Shown piece after piece: positions 63,483 through 64,000 of a stretch of DNA of 64,000 nt. The notes under the pieces were generated by a model. That model was given only the letters and a program-made list of their open reading frames with translations, did no database searches and was not told where the DNA came from. Source of the DNA: RGIG3102 sp964369915. GTDB taxonomy: Bacteria > Bacillota > Clostridia > Oscillospirales > Ruminococcaceae. The first letter of the stretch is position 1, and every line of letters begins with the position of its first letter. The translations under genes and the position numbers were made by a program. The stretch lies in assembly GCA_964369915.1 (NCBI GenBank), contig CAYJGG010000003.1, forward strand, positions 1 through 64,000. The letters are read 5' to 3'.

Positions 63483-64000
63483 TAAATATTCCCCCAGCCG
63501 AAACAATAAATCCAGACACCGTAGCAATTACAAAAGGAGCTACTAATAAAACACTATCAAACCTATCTAAAACGCCGCCGTGCCCTGGCATAATATTTCC
63601 ATAATCTTTAATTCCAACCTGTCTTTTTATTGCAGAGGCGAATAAATCTCCAATTATCCCAATACATGAGCCTATAACAGCAACCACTGTAATTATAATA
63701 ATTAATTGTGTTGATATTTCGTATACTTCACTCGAGTTATCTATCGTAGGTTTAATTAGATAATAAATATATAAAAATAAATTTGAGAATATCGCTGAAC
63801 CTAAAACTCCACCAACAGCCCCTTCTTTAGTTTTCTTAGGGCTTAGTTTTGGAGCAAGTTTATTTTTCCCAAAGAAATATCCTGCAAAGTATGCCGATGT
63901 ATCTCCACCCCATGAAATAGCAGCTATAAAAGAAAAAACAAACGCTGCGTCAGAGCCAAAAATACTATAAGGCATCATAGTTTTTAAATTAACTATTGAA
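63475..64000 (-). CDS. cdsA: Phosphatidate cytidylyltransferase, 3' part
   Basis: C-terminal part of CdsA, which makes CDP-diacylglycerol for phospholipid synthesis. The reading frame stays open to the window edge (seven sense codons precede the first ATG at 63978), so the 5' end is off the window. Visible are several membrane helices and the family signature SPKKTKEGAVGGVLGS near the middle, followed by DLFASAIKRQVGIKDYGNIMPGHGGVLDRFDS, which carries the catalytic Asp residues. It leads the cdsA-dxr-rseP-ispG-polC order, as in Bacillus and clostridia. Confidence 0.94.
   Translation of the reverse strand, partial: SIVNLKTMMPYSIFGSDAAFVFSFIAAISWGGDTSAYFAGYFFGKNKLAPKLSPKKTKEGAVGGVLGSAIFSNLFLYIYYLIKPTIDNSSEVYEISTQLIIIITVVAVIGSCIGIIGDLFASAIKRQVGIKDYGNIMPGHGGVLDRFDSVLLVAPFVIATVSGFIVSAGGIFNV

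Noticed and set aside
1..64000. CRISPR arrays, insertion sequences, prophage or toxin-antitoxin modules
   Set aside because: No regularly spaced direct repeats, transposase, integrase or phage genes were found; nearly all sequence is accounted for by conserved housekeeping and sporulation genes.

Overview
The window is an AT-rich, gene-dense housekeeping segment from a spore-forming member of the Firmicutes, most likely the class Clostridia. The evidence is a complete spoIIIAA-AH cluster, a gerA-type germination operon, yunB, a DUF421/DUF4363 pair, both PolC and DnaE replicases, a tyrosine T-box leader, the MEP isoprenoid pathway, and clostridial gene orders such as tig-clpP-clpX-lon-engB, nusB-xseA-xseB-ispA-dxs-tlyA-nadK-argR-recN and cdsA-dxr-rseP-ispG-polC. 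The strong A/T codon bias suggests a low-GC lineage, perhaps an uncultured gut clostridium; that placement is inference. I find 61 protein genes; 58 lie on the minus strand, as expected for one leading-strand replichore arm. No insertion sequence, prophage, CRISPR array or clear horizontally acquired island is visible.

Layout, left to right (minus-strand transcription runs right to left). 1-2393: the 5' end of a tRNA with its own promoter, then hslO, a methyltransferase and engB. 2470-8306: the protein quality-control block lon, clpX, clpP, tig, with promoters before tig and lon and terminators after clpX and lon. 8371-10702: a phosphoesterase, and tyrS behind a 270-base T-box leader. 10699-20966: recN, argR, nadK, tlyA, dxs, yuiD, ispA, xseB, xseA, a TsaD-like paralogue, nusB and an Asp23-family gene. 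21119-25668: the eight-gene spoIIIA operon. 25758-30232: a YgjP-like metalloprotein, then purB-purF-purC. 30283-38719: a methyltransferase, adenine deaminase, gatCAB and ligA. 38736-48398: yunB and a long hprK-PHP-murB-rapZ-whiA-dnaE-pfkA operon. 48424-54120: the only plus-strand genes (a glycosyltransferase and the DUF421/DUF4363 pair), surrounding a minus-strand gerA operon. 54113-64000: nrdR and a small DUF6514-like gene behind an operator-like palindrome, then a sugar isomerase, polC, ispG, rseP, dxr and the end of cdsA.

Functionally the region combines DNA replication and repair (polC, dnaE, ligA, recN, xseAB, nrdR), isoprenoid and envelope precursors (dxs, dxr, ispG, ispA, cdsA, murB), proteolysis and folding (lon, clpXP, tig, hslO, rseP), purine metabolism, tRNA charging (tyrS, gatCAB) and endospore formation and germination. 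I found no convincing wholly new system. The points most worth a second look are a Rex-like palindrome over the nrdR-operon promoter, a structured lon leader, shortened GerA partners, departures from clostridial synteny (no yvcK between rapZ and whiA; no spoIVB-spo0A after recN), an unusual residue beside the PurF catalytic cysteine, and a recurring 8-base start/stop overlap at six junctions.
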